From NCBI RefSeq assembly GCF_001512285.1, contig NZ_LNUV01000006.1, positions 1,538,361 to 1,602,360 of the forward strand: DNA of 64,000 bases. The letters are read 5' to 3'. The notes under the pieces were generated by a model. It was given only the letters and a program-made list of their open reading frames with translations. It was not told the DNA's origin and did no database searches. A program made the position numbers and the translations under genes. Origin of the DNA: Arthrobacter sp. EpRS71. GTDB taxonomy: Bacteria; Actinomycetota; Actinomycetes; Actinomycetales; Micrococcaceae. Positions 26,756 to 35,971 of this stretch are shown in pieces (the stretch's first letter is position 1; every line of letters begins with the position of its first letter).

Positions 26756-27700
26756 CTATTTCCCTCCGGCCTGAGCGGGAACCGAGGCCCCGGTGGTGAT
26801 GTGCGAGTGGTATTCGACCTCGTCCTTGGTCAGTTCCATGTAAGCCTCTTCCAAGCTTGCTTGGAGCGGGGTCAGCTCATAGACCATGACTTGGTTCTCC
26901 AAGGCAGTCCGGGCGATGCCGCGCGGATCGATCCCCGAAACCTCCAGCAGTTCGCGCTCGTGGGCCTCCACGGAAACGCCGGTTCCGGCAAGGAGTTGCA
27001 TGAGGCGTTCCGGCTGATCGGTCCGGACGCGGGTGCGTGCCTGACCCTTGCCGGTGATGATTTCCGCTATGGGCGCGTCTGCGATGATTCGGCCGCGGCC
27101 GATCACGATCAGGTGATCTGCCGTCAGCGCCATCTCGCTCATGAGGTGGCTGGACAGGAACACCGTGCGGCCTTCAGAAGCCAGGTACTTAACGAGGTTG
27201 CGAACCCACACCACCCCTTCGGGATCAAGGCCGTTCACCGGCTCATCCAAGATGATGGTTTGCGGATCCCCCAGGAGCGCGGCGGCAATGCCGAGCCGTT
27301 GGCCCATTCCGAGTGAGAAGCCCTTGACCTTCTTCTTCGCGACGTCTCCCAGGCCGGTCATCTCGATGACTTCCCGGACACGGCTCTTGGGGATGCTGTG
27401 GGTGGCAGCCATGGCAAGGAGGTGGTTGTAAGCGGTGCGGCTCGTGTGGACTGCCTTGGCGTCCAGGAGCGCTCCGATTTCGCGCAGGGGGGCCCTGTGC
27501 TGGGCAAACGGTTGACCGTTGACCGTCACAGAACCTGACGTGGGAGCGTCCAGCCCCATGATCATGCGCATCGTGGTGGACTTACCGGCACCGTTCGGGC
27601 CCAGGAAGCCCGTCACCCGTCCGGCTTGGACAGTGAAACTGACGCCACCTACGGCGGTCTTCTCGCCGTAGACCTTGGTCAGGCCTTTTGCTTCGATCAT
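26756..27700 (-). CDS. ABC transporter ATP-binding protein
   Basis: The 314-residue protein has Walker A GPNGAGKST near residue 38, signature FSLGMGQRLGIA, and Walker B TIILDEPVNGLDPEG. A C-terminal extension of about 80 residues is common in ABC-2 exporters. I chose the ATG at 27700, as GAGGAGGG lies just upstream and an in-frame ATG at 27769 would add 23 unlike residues. It is the first gene of the ABC/kinase/regulator operon. Confidence 0.93.
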   Translation of the reverse strand: MIEAKGLTKVYGEKTAVGGVSFTVQAGRVTGFLGPNGAGKSTTMRMIMGLDAPTSGSVTVNGQPFAQHRAPLREIGALLDAKAVHTSRTAYNHLLAMAATHSIPKSRVREVIEMTGLGDVAKKKVKGFSLGMGQRLGIAAALLGDPQTIILDEPVNGLDPEGVVWVRNLVKYLASEGRTVFLSSHLMSEMALTADHLIVIGRGRIIADAPIAEIITGKGQARTRVRTDQPERLMQLLAGTGVSVEAHERELLEVSGIDPRGIARTALENQVMVYELTPLQASLEEAYMELTKDEVEYHSHITTGASVPAQAGGK

Positions 27701-27848
27701 GGAAGCGTTCCCTCCTCGGAGCACATGTGCGTGCAAGTGAGTTTTGAATGTACCTACAACGCTACTCACGGAGGGAACGTAAATCGCCTGTCTCAGGGAT
27801 GATTCAGGGTTCAGTCAGGGTAGTCCTCGCGGATGATGGCGTGGCCCC

Positions 27849-29351
27849 TTAGTCCACCGGCAACGGCGAGTACACGATGAGTTCGCGCGCTTTGATGCTG
27901 AAGGTGGCGCTACGGACGCCTGGCTTCGGCTCCCCGTCGACCGCCAGAACCAAGGGCTGCCCGATCGCTTCCACCGTGATCTCCGTGGCCTCCGTCAGGT
28001 GTGTGACCTTGGAGGCCGCCACAGTGCCGGTGACCACAGCCCACAGCAAGCGCGCACGGGCGAACGGCTCATCCGCTGTGATCATGCGGACGTCCAGCAC
28101 GCCGTCGTCCAGCACAGGCCTGCGAAGCGGTGCGTGGTCACCGGGGTAGTAGCGGCCGCGTCCCAGGTAGAGGATCCAGAGTTTGTGTTTCACGCCGTCC
28201 ACTGTGAGTGTGGTGGGCGAGTTCACGCCGAAGGTGCGCAGGGAGGCAACCAGCCCGGCCAGTGGTTTGCCGAGTGCCGGTTGCAGTCGCTCCCGCCTGC
28301 GGACCAAGTTGGGATACACGCCAACACTGGCGGTGTTCAGCATGGCCAGCTCAGTTGTCTCCGGCATGTCCGGCAGACCTCGCTGCACCACCACGTGCCC
28401 CAGATCAACGGATGCTGCGTGGCCTTGGGTCACGGCATCCAATGCGTCGTCGATCGAGCTGGTGCCGAGGTCTCTCGCAAAGTGGTTAAGGGTTCCGCCT
28501 GGAAGGACCAGAAGCGGCAGTGAATGTTCGACGGCGGCAGCCGCCGCGGTGCCAACCGTTCCGTCCCCACCCCACACCCCCAGGGCAACGGTGCCGGCCT
28601 TGCTTGCCGCGGCTTCAATCTCTGCGGCAATGTCCTCGCCCTCGGCGATTTCCCGAATATACGCCTTTGGGAATATCTTCGTTAGTAACTCCCCGGTTTC
28701 CGGAGTGTAGGAACCACCCATGACGTTGACGGCGATACTCAACCCCTCGCCGTCGCGGATCGCAGGCGCTTCCGCTGGCGTACGGTGCGGAGTGGGCTCG
28801 GGAGGCCGCGCTGGCCACCACTTGCGTGTCACCAGGGCTGCGCCAGCACCGAGAGCCGAACCCAGCACCACGTCAGAGGGCCAGTGAGCTCCGGTGTGCA
28901 CGCGGGAATAGGCAACTCCCACGGCAATCGGGGCCAAGGCAATTCCAATCGCGGGGGATACGATTCCGGCGCCCACGGCGAAAGCAACGGCCGAGGCGGA
29001 GTGGCCGGATGGCATGGAGGAACTGGTGGGCTGTGGATTCACGAAGCGGAACAGCGGGAGGTGTTCCGGACGCGGGCGGTTCCGGGGGAGTGCCCTCTTG
29101 AAGATGACATTGGTGACGCCCGAGGCAACGCCCAAGGCGAGCACTCCGTGAAGCGCCGCCCTCCGGGGATTACCGGGGAAGGCCGCCATGACTCCGGCGA
29201 TGCCGAACCACAATTTCCCCTTGGTGGCCGCAGCGGAGAGTCTTCGGAAAAAGACATCGTGATCGCCCTGGGGTTGCCGGGACACTGCCCGCACCAGGAA
29301 ATGGTCGAATCTTGCAACCCGTTTGGGGCCTTTGCCCAAGAAGCCTCGCAT
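27849..29351 (-). CDS. Fusion of PAP2 phosphatase and diacylglycerol/lipid kinase domains
   Basis: The 500-residue protein joins two enzymes. Residues about 1-175 form a PAP2 phosphatase with SSMPSGHSASAVAFAVG and SRVHTGAHWPSDVVLG. After a linker near 180-210, residues about 205-500 are a lipid-kinase domain with GVWGGDGTVGTAAAA. The first removes phosphate from lipid phosphates, and the second adds it to diacylglycerol-like lipids, so the pair could remodel the same pool. Which reaction dominates is unknown. It faces a separate PAP2 gene. Confidence 0.92.
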   Translation of the reverse strand: MRGFLGKGPKRVARFDHFLVRAVSRQPQGDHDVFFRRLSAAATKGKLWFGIAGVMAAFPGNPRRAALHGVLALGVASGVTNVIFKRALPRNRPRPEHLPLFRFVNPQPTSSSMPSGHSASAVAFAVGAGIVSPAIGIALAPIAVGVAYSRVHTGAHWPSDVVLGSALGAGAALVTRKWWPARPPEPTPHRTPAEAPAIRDGEGLSIAVNVMGGSYTPETGELLTKIFPKAYIREIAEGEDIAAEIEAAASKAGTVALGVWGGDGTVGTAAAAAVEHSLPLLVLPGGTLNHFARDLGTSSIDDALDAVTQGHAASVDLGHVVVQRGLPDMPETTELAMLNTASVGVYPNLVRRRERLQPALGKPLAGLVASLRTFGVNSPTTLTVDGVKHKLWILYLGRGRYYPGDHAPLRRPVLDDGVLDVRMITADEPFARARLLWAVVTGTVAASKVTHLTEATEITVEAIGQPLVLAVDGEPKPGVRSATFSIKARELIVYSPLPVD

Positions 29352-29406
29352 CCCCTCACACTAACGCCTGCCGGTGACACTCATCTGCCGTGGCTACGAT
29401 GAATGG

Positions 29407-30111
29407 ATGATTCGCGTACTCCACCCACGTCCACGTCCTGGCTGGCAGCTGGTCATACCTGGAGTACTCCTGCTCTGTGCCTTCGCGGTTCCGGGGGTGC
29501 TGATCATGGCGGGGCAAGGCGAGCCGGCCTTTAACCGGGTGGACACCGGCTGGCAGTCCTACGTCTTTAGCCTGCACTCCCCGTTCTGGGATGGCGTGAA
29601 CGTTGTCCTCAACTGGGCCGGGTATGCCGGAATGCTCTTCTTCCACGTGGTGCTCGCGATTTCGCTCCTTATATGGCAGCGACCCAAGGCAGCCCTCTTC
29701 GCGGCCGCGAGTGGCATTACAGTGCTCGCACTAACGCAACTGGCAAAAGCCGTGGTGGGGAGGGACAGGCCGGAGGGAGCGAAGGTACTCACCGATACTG
29801 GCTCATACCCCTCGGGGCATGTATCTGCCACCACGGCATTCCTGCTGGTGCTCGCGGTGCTGATCGGGCGCTGGTGGATGGCACTCATGGCCGTCATCGG
29901 CGTGGTCGCGATGATGATCAGCCGCACTTACCTCTCTGCCCACTGGTTCAGTGACGTTTTGGGCGGCGCGTGTCTTGCCGCTGGCATCGTCCTTCTCATG
30001 TGGTGGCGCTTCCGCGATATATGCATCAAAGAGAATGAGATAGCTGACGGCCGGACTATTTGGGCGGCAAAGGCTTCGCAACGCCGGCAAGCAGCAGGGC
30101 AAGCAAAATAG
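29407..30111 (+). CDS. PAP2-family phosphatase
   Basis: The 234-residue membrane protein has about six hydrophobic segments. It carries the three PAP2 motifs, VVGRDRPEGA, YPSGHVSATTAF and SRTYLSAHWFSDVLGG. It probably hydrolyses undecaprenyl- or phosphatidate-type phosphates on the membrane outer face. It diverges from the fused PAP2-kinase gene. Its 3' end overlaps the convergent MFS gene by 56 bases. I chose the ATG at 29407; no strong ribosome-binding site is visible, so the start is less sure. Confidence 0.9.
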   Translation: MIRVLHPRPRPGWQLVIPGVLLLCAFAVPGVLIMAGQGEPAFNRVDTGWQSYVFSLHSPFWDGVNVVLNWAGYAGMLFFHVVLAISLLIWQRPKAALFAAASGITVLALTQLAKAVVGRDRPEGAKVLTDTGSYPSGHVSATTAFLLVLAVLIGRWWMALMAVIGVVAMMISRTYLSAHWFSDVLGGACLAAGIVLLMWWRFRDICIKENEIADGRTIWAAKASQRRQAAGQAK

Positions 30112-31243
30112 GCGCCCCGATGGCCAGCAAGGCCAAGTGGATTCCCGTGTGGTCTCCGAGGTAGCCCAGGAGCGGCGGTCCAGCAAGGAACGCGATGTAG
30201 CCGATGGTGGAAACCACGGAGACGCGGGCCGCGGCATGCTTGGGGTCGTCCGCCGCGGCTGACATGCCCATGGGGAATGCCAGGGCCGCGCCCACGCCCC
30301 ACAGCGCCGCGCCGATCCCGGCAAGTACTACGTTGCCGGCAAAGACGAACAATGCCAGGCCGGCTGCGGCCGCTGCCATACTGGCCCTCAGCACTGTGAC
30401 TCGGCCGAACTTATCAATCGCTTTTCCGCCCAGGAACCTCATGATGGTCATGGCCAGGACAAAGAGGGCGAACAGCAAGGCACCCGTGGATTCCGAGGCG
30501 CCCAAGCCATCAACGGCGGCCTTGGCGATCCAGTCGTTGCCAGCGCCTTCAGTAAGGGTTGCACCCAGGACCACGACGCCGATGAGCAGCGTCCTGCCAT
30601 CCCGCCAAGCTGTGGGACCCTTCTCAGCCGCCACGCCGCCGTCGTGAATTTCTTCTGTCTGGTGCGGCAGGAAGTACTTGGGAACCGTCAGCGCCAAGGC
30701 GACAGCAATGGCTGCGATGACCAACAAGTGCTCCGGCAACCCCACACCCAGTTGGGAGAGGCCAGCGCCGATCAGCGCGCCCAGGAACGCGCCGCCACTG
30801 AAGGCGGCATGGAACTGCGGCATGATGGTGCGCTTGAGCCGGTGCTCAACATCCGCGCCCTCGATGTTCTGTGCGACATCCCATAGGCCGATGCCGATGC
30901 CGAAGAAGAACAGGGCAATGGCCGTGGCCGGAACCGAGGCAGCCATGAGCGAGAAGGCAATGGCTGCTCCCGCGGCACCCGCCACAATGCCGGCAACGCG
31001 GACCGTGTTGGCTGTGCCGATCCTGCCCACAACCCAGCCTGCCGACGGCAGCGCCAGCAACGACCCGACGGCGGTGCAGAGCAACAGTGTGCCCATCTGG
31101 CCGGACGTCAGGTTGAGAGCTTCAGTGACGGCCGGGATGCGCGCAGCCCAGCTGGCGAAGACCAAACCGTTCATGCCGAAGATCAGGAACGTCGCCACCG
31201 CTGCGGCGTTGACGCTCTGGCTGCTTTTGGTGCTGGTGGTCAT
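30056..31243 (-). CDS. Major facilitator superfamily transporter
   Basis: The 395-residue protein has 12 predicted membrane segments. It resembles the sugar/drug MFS type: FGMNGLVFASWAARIPAVTE at the start, ALPSAGWVVGRIG between helices 2 and 3, and FAMPxGMSAA-like ALAFPMGMSAAADDP near 320. The substrate is unknown. Its start overlaps the DeoR regulator gene by four bases. Control by that DeoR protein suggests a carbohydrate or polyol. Confidence 0.88.
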   Translation of the reverse strand: MTTSTKSSQSVNAAAVATFLIFGMNGLVFASWAARIPAVTEALNLTSGQMGTLLLCTAVGSLLALPSAGWVVGRIGTANTVRVAGIVAGAAGAAIAFSLMAASVPATAIALFFFGIGIGLWDVAQNIEGADVEHRLKRTIMPQFHAAFSGGAFLGALIGAGLSQLGVGLPEHLLVIAAIAVALALTVPKYFLPHQTEEIHDGGVAAEKGPTAWRDGRTLLIGVVVLGATLTEGAGNDWIAKAAVDGLGASESTGALLFALFVLAMTIMRFLGGKAIDKFGRVTVLRASMAAAAAGLALFVFAGNVVLAGIGAALWGVGAALAFPMGMSAAADDPKHAAARVSVVSTIGYIAFLAGPPLLGYLGDHTGIHLALLAIGAPILLALLLAGVAKPLPPK

Positions 31244-32007
31244 GCAATCACAACTTCCACGGAGAGTTTGTTGAGCCGGGCAAGATCTTCGGGCGATGGT
31301 TCAAGGTCTGTGACGATCACATCAACTGAGTCCATGGCTGCCACCAGGGCCACCGCGCTGGCATTCCATTTGCTGCCAGCGGAAGCCACTATCACCCGCG
31401 CCGCGGATTCCAGACCGGCGCGTTTCACCGCCGCATCATCAAGATCGTGGGCCAGCAGGCCGTCCTTGAGGTTGAGCGCGCAGGGAGTTACGACGGCGGT
31501 GTCGAACCTTAGCGAGCGAATGTTGGCTTCGGTCAAGGGTCCCCTGAACGACTGTTCCCCGGGGATGAGGCGGCCTCCGGGGAGGATGAGCTCCGGGGCG
31601 CGGCCGTCCTTGGCATGAGTCAGTGAGTCAACGCCGTGCAGTGACATGGGCATCACAGTGATTTCACGGTTGCTCAAGCGGCGTGCAACCTCCGTTGCCG
31701 TGGATCCGCTGTCCAGCCACACGTATTCCCGGTCCCTGATCAGCTGTTCTACAGCACCCGCGATCCGGACCTTCACCTCGTGGTCCTCCAATTCGCGCTG
31801 CCCGTAGCCTGGGTTATCTCCGCGTGCCAGCAAACTGCGGGCGCCGCCGTGGACGCGTTTCAGTACACCGTTGGCGGCGAGGATCTCCAGGTCGCGTCTG
31901 ACGGTTGCGCCAGAGGCTCCTGTGGCGTGGACGAGTTCTTCAACGGTGGCTTCTTCGCGTGTGCGCAGCAGCTCGCCTATGAGCCGGTGGCGGTCAGCAG
32001 TTCCCAT
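31240..32007 (-). CDS. DeoR/GlpR-family transcriptional repressor
   Basis: The 255-residue protein has an N-terminal HTH (EEATVEELVHATGASGATVRRDLEIL) and the GxxKRVHGGA hinge. The C-terminal sugar-phosphate sensor domain has VWLDSGSTATEVARRL. It is first in an operon with an MFS transporter. A nested palindrome about 20-60 bases upstream fits self-control. The inducer is probably a sugar phosphate, but which is not visible. Confidence 0.93.
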   Translation of the reverse strand: MGTADRHRLIGELLRTREEATVEELVHATGASGATVRRDLEILAANGVLKRVHGGARSLLARGDNPGYGQRELEDHEVKVRIAGAVEQLIRDREYVWLDSGSTATEVARRLSNREITVMPMSLHGVDSLTHAKDGRAPELILPGGRLIPGEQSFRGPLTEANIRSLRFDTAVVTPCALNLKDGLLAHDLDDAAVKRAGLESAARVIVASAGSKWNASAVALVAAMDSVDVIVTDLEPSPEDLARLNKLSVEVVIA

Positions 32008-32023
32008 GCTTCAACCCTAGCAA

Positions 32024-32064
32024 GGTGTGCTCAATTAATCACATAGTGTGATCATTTGCGCACC
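32024..32064. promoter_or_regulatory. Nested palindrome, candidate DeoR operator
   Basis: The core ATCACATAGTGTGAT (32038-32052) is a perfect inverted repeat around TAG. GGTGTGC (32024-32030) and GCGCACC (32058-32064) add an outer pair with one mismatch. It lies 17 bases before the DeoR start. Confidence 0.6.
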
Positions 32065-32095
32065 ATCCCTCTCTCACATCCCATGGCTTAAAGCG

Positions 32096-32136
32096 AAACG
32101 CTCTCGCAGAGCAGTTCATTATGTGAGAGAGCGTTT
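32096..32136 (-). terminator. Terminator of the ABC-F gene
   Basis: AAACGCTCTC and GAGAGCGTTT form a ten-base stem. It follows the ABC-F stop codon by four bases on the minus strand. Confidence 0.65.
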
Positions 32137-32140
32137 GGGC

Positions 32141-33823
32141 TTAGCGGGCCCGCTCCACGCGCTTCTCGTCCCACACAGGTTCTTCAGACTCGTAGACCTT
32201 GCCGTCAGAACCGAAGATGAGGAAACGGTCGAAGGACTTGGCGAACCAGCGGTCGTGCGTGACCGCCAGGACGGTGCCTTCGAAAGAGTCGATGGCACGC
32301 TCCAGCGCCTCGCCCGAGTGCAGGTCCAGGTTGTCGGTTGGCTCGTCCAGCAACAAGAGGGTCGCGCCGGACAGCTGCAGGAGCAGGATTTGGAAACGTG
32401 CCTGTTGGCCACCGGACAACGACTCGTACTTCTGCTCAGACTGACCGGCCAGGCCATACGAATCAAGGGCACCGGCTGCGGCCTCACGGGCGAGCCCGGA
32501 CCGGTGCTCGTCGCCGCGATGCAGGATCTCCAGCAGGGTGCGGCCCAGGAGGTCGGGACGGACGTGGGTCTGCGCGAAGAAGCCGGGCCGGATGCGGGCG
32601 CCCAGTTTGACGGTCCCTTCGTGCGGTACTTCCGCAATCACGACGTCGGACACCGGCAGGTGCTCGCGCTCCGGATCGGTGCCACCGGTAGCGAGCAGGC
32701 GCAGGAAGTGGCTCTTCCCTGAACCGTTCGATCCCAGCACACCAACACGGTCGCCGAACCAGATCTCCGTAGAGAAAGGCTTCATAAGCCCTGTCAGTTC
32801 AAGCTTCTGGGCCACGACAGCCCGCTTGGCGGTACGACCACCCTTGAGCCGCATCTTGACGTTCTGCTCGATCGGCAGTGCCTCAGGCGGGCCAGCCTCC
32901 AGGAACTTGGCAAGGCGGGTCTGCGCTGCCTGGTACCTGTTGGCCATGTCGGAGCGGAACGCGGCCTTGTTCTTGTACATATTGACGAGTTCCTTGAGCT
33001 TGATGTGCTCCTCGTCCCAGCGTTTCCGGAGTTCCTCAAAACGGGCATTACGATCGGCACGCGCCTCGACATATGTGCCAAAGCCACCACCATGGATCCA
33101 TGCTGAAGCGCCATTGATACCGGGCTCGAGTGTGACGATACGGCTGGCGGCGTTGTTGAGCAGCTCGCGGTCGTGGCTGATGAACAGCACGGTCTTTTTG
33201 GACTCGTTGAGCTTGCTTTCCAGCCAGCGCTTGCCAGGAACGTCCAGGTAGTTGTCCGGCTCGTCGAGGAGAAGGAGCTCGTCCGGGCCGGCGAACAGGG
33301 CTTCCAACACCAGGCGCTTCTGCTCGCCACCGGACAGGGTGGAGGCGCGGCGGAACTGCGCTTTATCGAACGAAATCCCCAAGGCTGCCATGCACACCTC
33401 ATCCCAGACGGTCTCGAGGTCATAGCCGCCCGCGTCTCCCCAGTCCACGATCGCTTGCGCGTACTTCATCTGGGTTGGTTCGTCGTCGTGCTCCATCATG
33501 GCCAGCTCGGTTTCTTCCACCGCCTTGGCAGCTGCTGCGAGGCCTGCCTGGGCCGTGGACACCAAAAGATCGCGGACCGTGGACTCATCGCGGACCTGGC
33601 CCACGAACTGACGCATGATGCCCATGTTTCCCGAGCGGCCAACAACACCCTCGTCCGGCGTGAGGTCACCGGAGATGATCTTGAACAGGGTGGTCTTGCC
33701 CGTTCCGTTGGGCCCGATCAGCGCCGTCTTAGTGCCATCGGGGACCTTGAAGGTCACCCCGTTGAGCAGCTGGGTGCCGTCGGAGAGGAAGTAGTCGATG
33801 CCGGAAACGTCAATATGGGCCAC
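32141..33823 (-). CDS. ABC-F family ATPase (ribosome-associated)
   Basis: The 560-residue protein has two ABC domains in one chain and no membrane segments, as in ABC-F proteins that act on ribosomes. Domain 1 has GPNGTGKTTL near residue 37, LSGGEQKRLVLEAL and LLLLDEPDNYLDVPGK. The linker is basic, near residues 245-330. Domain 2 has GSNGSGKSHFLRLL, LSGGQQARFQILLL and LLLDEPTDNLDLHS. It may protect against ribosome-targeting antibiotics or resolve stalling. The specific branch is not identified. Confidence 0.93.
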   Translation of the reverse strand: MAHIDVSGIDYFLSDGTQLLNGVTFKVPDGTKTALIGPNGTGKTTLFKIISGDLTPDEGVVGRSGNMGIMRQFVGQVRDESTVRDLLVSTAQAGLAAAAKAVEETELAMMEHDDEPTQMKYAQAIVDWGDAGGYDLETVWDEVCMAALGISFDKAQFRRASTLSGGEQKRLVLEALFAGPDELLLLDEPDNYLDVPGKRWLESKLNESKKTVLFISHDRELLNNAASRIVTLEPGINGASAWIHGGGFGTYVEARADRNARFEELRKRWDEEHIKLKELVNMYKNKAAFRSDMANRYQAAQTRLAKFLEAGPPEALPIEQNVKMRLKGGRTAKRAVVAQKLELTGLMKPFSTEIWFGDRVGVLGSNGSGKSHFLRLLATGGTDPEREHLPVSDVVIAEVPHEGTVKLGARIRPGFFAQTHVRPDLLGRTLLEILHRGDEHRSGLAREAAAGALDSYGLAGQSEQKYESLSGGQQARFQILLLQLSGATLLLLDEPTDNLDLHSGEALERAIDSFEGTVLAVTHDRWFAKSFDRFLIFGSDGKVYESEEPVWDEKRVERAR

Positions 33824-33867
33824 GTTTCAATCCTCCCATGGCGGCAGATTGGCACTCGACGGCGGTG

Positions 33868-35868
33868 TCAGCCGGCCGCGGTAAGGAACTTCTTCAACAG
33901 GGGCCCACTGGTAGTCGCACCCAGGCCGCCTTCTTCCACGAATACGGCAACAGCCAGATCCCCATGCGTTGCGACGATCCAGGCGTGGGTCTTGGGCGGA
34001 TTGTCATTGCCGAATTCCGCGGTGCCGGTCTTGGCCCCAACCGGTGTGCCCGGGACTTCGGCGAGGAAGCCTGCGTGGCCTGACGTCACTACGGCCCGCA
34101 TCATGTCAGCCAAGGATGCAGCCTCTTCTTTGGTGATGGGCTTGGTGGATGCCGGTGAGGCGGGGAGCGCAGAAGCGGACGACGGCGATGCGCTGCCACT
34201 TTCGGTGGGCGTGGCACCGGCGCTGGGGTTCTGAGTGGCCTCGGAGCTCTGCGCAGCATCCGCGTTCAGCACGAGCTGCGGAGAAACCGGTGCGCCGTTG
34301 GCGACGGAAGCTGCCATGACCGCGGCCGAGAGCGGGGAAAAGAGCACCTTGCCTTGCCCGATCATGGAAGCAGCGTGCTCGGTACCTTCGGCAGCTCCGG
34401 GAACAGAACCCAAGAACGCGTCTGCGCCCAGTTTGGGAGCTTCAACCGCTACGCCCAGCGCCTGCGCTGCGGATTCGAGCTGATCCTGGCTGACGGCATC
34501 CCGGGCGTTGATGAAGGCCGTGTTGCAGGAGTGCGCAAAAGCGTCGCGGAGGGCCACCGAGCCAAGGGAGCTTTCCGGATACCCTTCGGCGTTCTTGAAC
34601 GTGCGGCCGTCCACCGTCAGCGTTGAGGGGCACTCAACCTTGGAATCGGGGGTGGCGCCGTTGCGGAACATTGCCAGGGAATCAACAATCTTGAACGTGG
34701 AACCCGGAGCGTACTGACCAAGCAAGGCGGTGTTGTAACCGTTGCTGCCCGGTCCGGAGGCTGCAGCAAGGACGGCCCCGGTGGACGGTTTGAGGGCAAC
34801 AATGGCTGACGCCGGCCCAACACCGGCCAAGGTCTCTTCCGCCAGCTGCTGAAGCTTCAGGTCCAGCGTGGTTTTGAGCGTCGTGCCAGGGGACGGGAGG
34901 GAAGAGAAGAACACTTTGGTGCCGGGGGTCTCGCCTTCGGACTTCACCTCGGGGGTGGCAAGAACTTCCACACCGTCTTTGCCGCGCAGCAATGAGTCGT
35001 ACTTCTGCTGCAGACCGCCAGTGCCCGTGGTATCTCCGGCACGCAGCGCACCATTGGAGTTTTCAATCTGTTCAGCACTGGCTTGGCCTACGCTGCCGAG
35101 CAATGCCCGCGCGAAAGTACGGGTTGGAGCCAAAGCCATGGAGTCCAGGATGCTCGATCCGCCGGGAATGGCCTCGATTTTAGCCTCAGTGATGTCCGCC
35201 GTGTAGGCGCGCAGCACAAGGCCCTCCACAAAAGCCTGCGGACCCGAGGCAGCAACCTGCTTGGCGTACTCTTCAGGGTCCAGCCCGAGCAGAGCCGCCA
35301 TGGCACGCGCCGAAGCGTCGGCTTGCTCTGCCGGAACCTTGGTCTTGTCGATGCCCACCCGGAAAACGGGACGGTCCTCAACAATGGGAGCATCTCCGGC
35401 ACCCAGGATTTGGCCGCGTTGGGCGGGAACGGTCTTGACGGACAAGTTTTCACCCTCGGAGAGTTCCGGAGCAAGGAGTGCAGGGGTCCATTGGACAGCC
35501 CACTTGTCGCCGGCCTTCTTCAGCGTGGCTTCGGAGCTGTACTCCCACTTGGCCGAGCCGATGTTCCAACTGTAGTTAAGGGGGAACGTTGCGGTGTCGC
35601 CGTCGAGCTTGACGTCGCCTGACTCTACTGCCGGCTTGGCGCCGAGTCCCTCGAAGACGGCTTTGAGTTGGTCATTGGCCGCGGCGGCGTCCTTACCCTC
35701 AACGGCGAGCTGGCCGACGTCGAGCGCCGCCAGTGAGGAGGCGAGCTGCTTGGCTGCTCCTTCCGCACCGGCGCGGCCGTCATCACAGGCGGTGAGTGAG
35801 CCGGCCATCACGAGCGTCACGAGACCAAGGACAAGACGATGTTTCTGCAATTTCCCCATTTGCGACAT
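33868..35868 (-). CDS. Penicillin-binding transpeptidase lipoprotein (class B, MecA-N type)
   Basis: The 666-residue protein begins with a lipoprotein signal ending at LTAC. An NTF2-like N-terminal domain follows (about residues 45-150), then a dimerisation region. The transpeptidase domain carries STFK near residue 389, SCN near 447 and KTGT near 613. It cross-links peptidoglycan outside the membrane. Similarity to the PBP2a layout is from the N-terminal domain, and low beta-lactam affinity is only a possibility. The ATG at 35868 gives the shortest signal peptide; the ATG at 35859 is the alternative. Confidence 0.9.
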   Translation of the reverse strand: MSQMGKLQKHRLVLGLVTLVMAGSLTACDDGRAGAEGAAKQLASSLAALDVGQLAVEGKDAAAANDQLKAVFEGLGAKPAVESGDVKLDGDTATFPLNYSWNIGSAKWEYSSEATLKKAGDKWAVQWTPALLAPELSEGENLSVKTVPAQRGQILGAGDAPIVEDRPVFRVGIDKTKVPAEQADASARAMAALLGLDPEEYAKQVAASGPQAFVEGLVLRAYTADITEAKIEAIPGGSSILDSMALAPTRTFARALLGSVGQASAEQIENSNGALRAGDTTGTGGLQQKYDSLLRGKDGVEVLATPEVKSEGETPGTKVFFSSLPSPGTTLKTTLDLKLQQLAEETLAGVGPASAIVALKPSTGAVLAAASGPGSNGYNTALLGQYAPGSTFKIVDSLAMFRNGATPDSKVECPSTLTVDGRTFKNAEGYPESSLGSVALRDAFAHSCNTAFINARDAVSQDQLESAAQALGVAVEAPKLGADAFLGSVPGAAEGTEHAASMIGQGKVLFSPLSAAVMAASVANGAPVSPQLVLNADAAQSSEATQNPSAGATPTESGSASPSSASALPASPASTKPITKEEAASLADMMRAVVTSGHAGFLAEVPGTPVGAKTGTAEFGNDNPPKTHAWIVATHGDLAVAVFVEEGGLGATTSGPLLKKFLTAAG

Positions 35869-35916
35869 TATGCCCGGTTCCCCTGACAGTTTCTTGTCCA
35901 GGCCAGCAGACGGACG

Positions 35917-35956
35917 GCCGCCGCCCGCCACCCCGGATGGAGTTGCGGGCGGCGGC
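35917..35956 (-). terminator. Terminator after the GH31 gene
   Basis: GCCGCCGCCCGC and GCGGGCGGCGGC form a 12-base perfect stem around a 16-base loop. It lies 15 bases after the GH31 stop on the minus strand, before the penicillin-binding gene. Confidence 0.75.
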
Positions 35957-35971
35957 GGTCTTCGCATCAGG

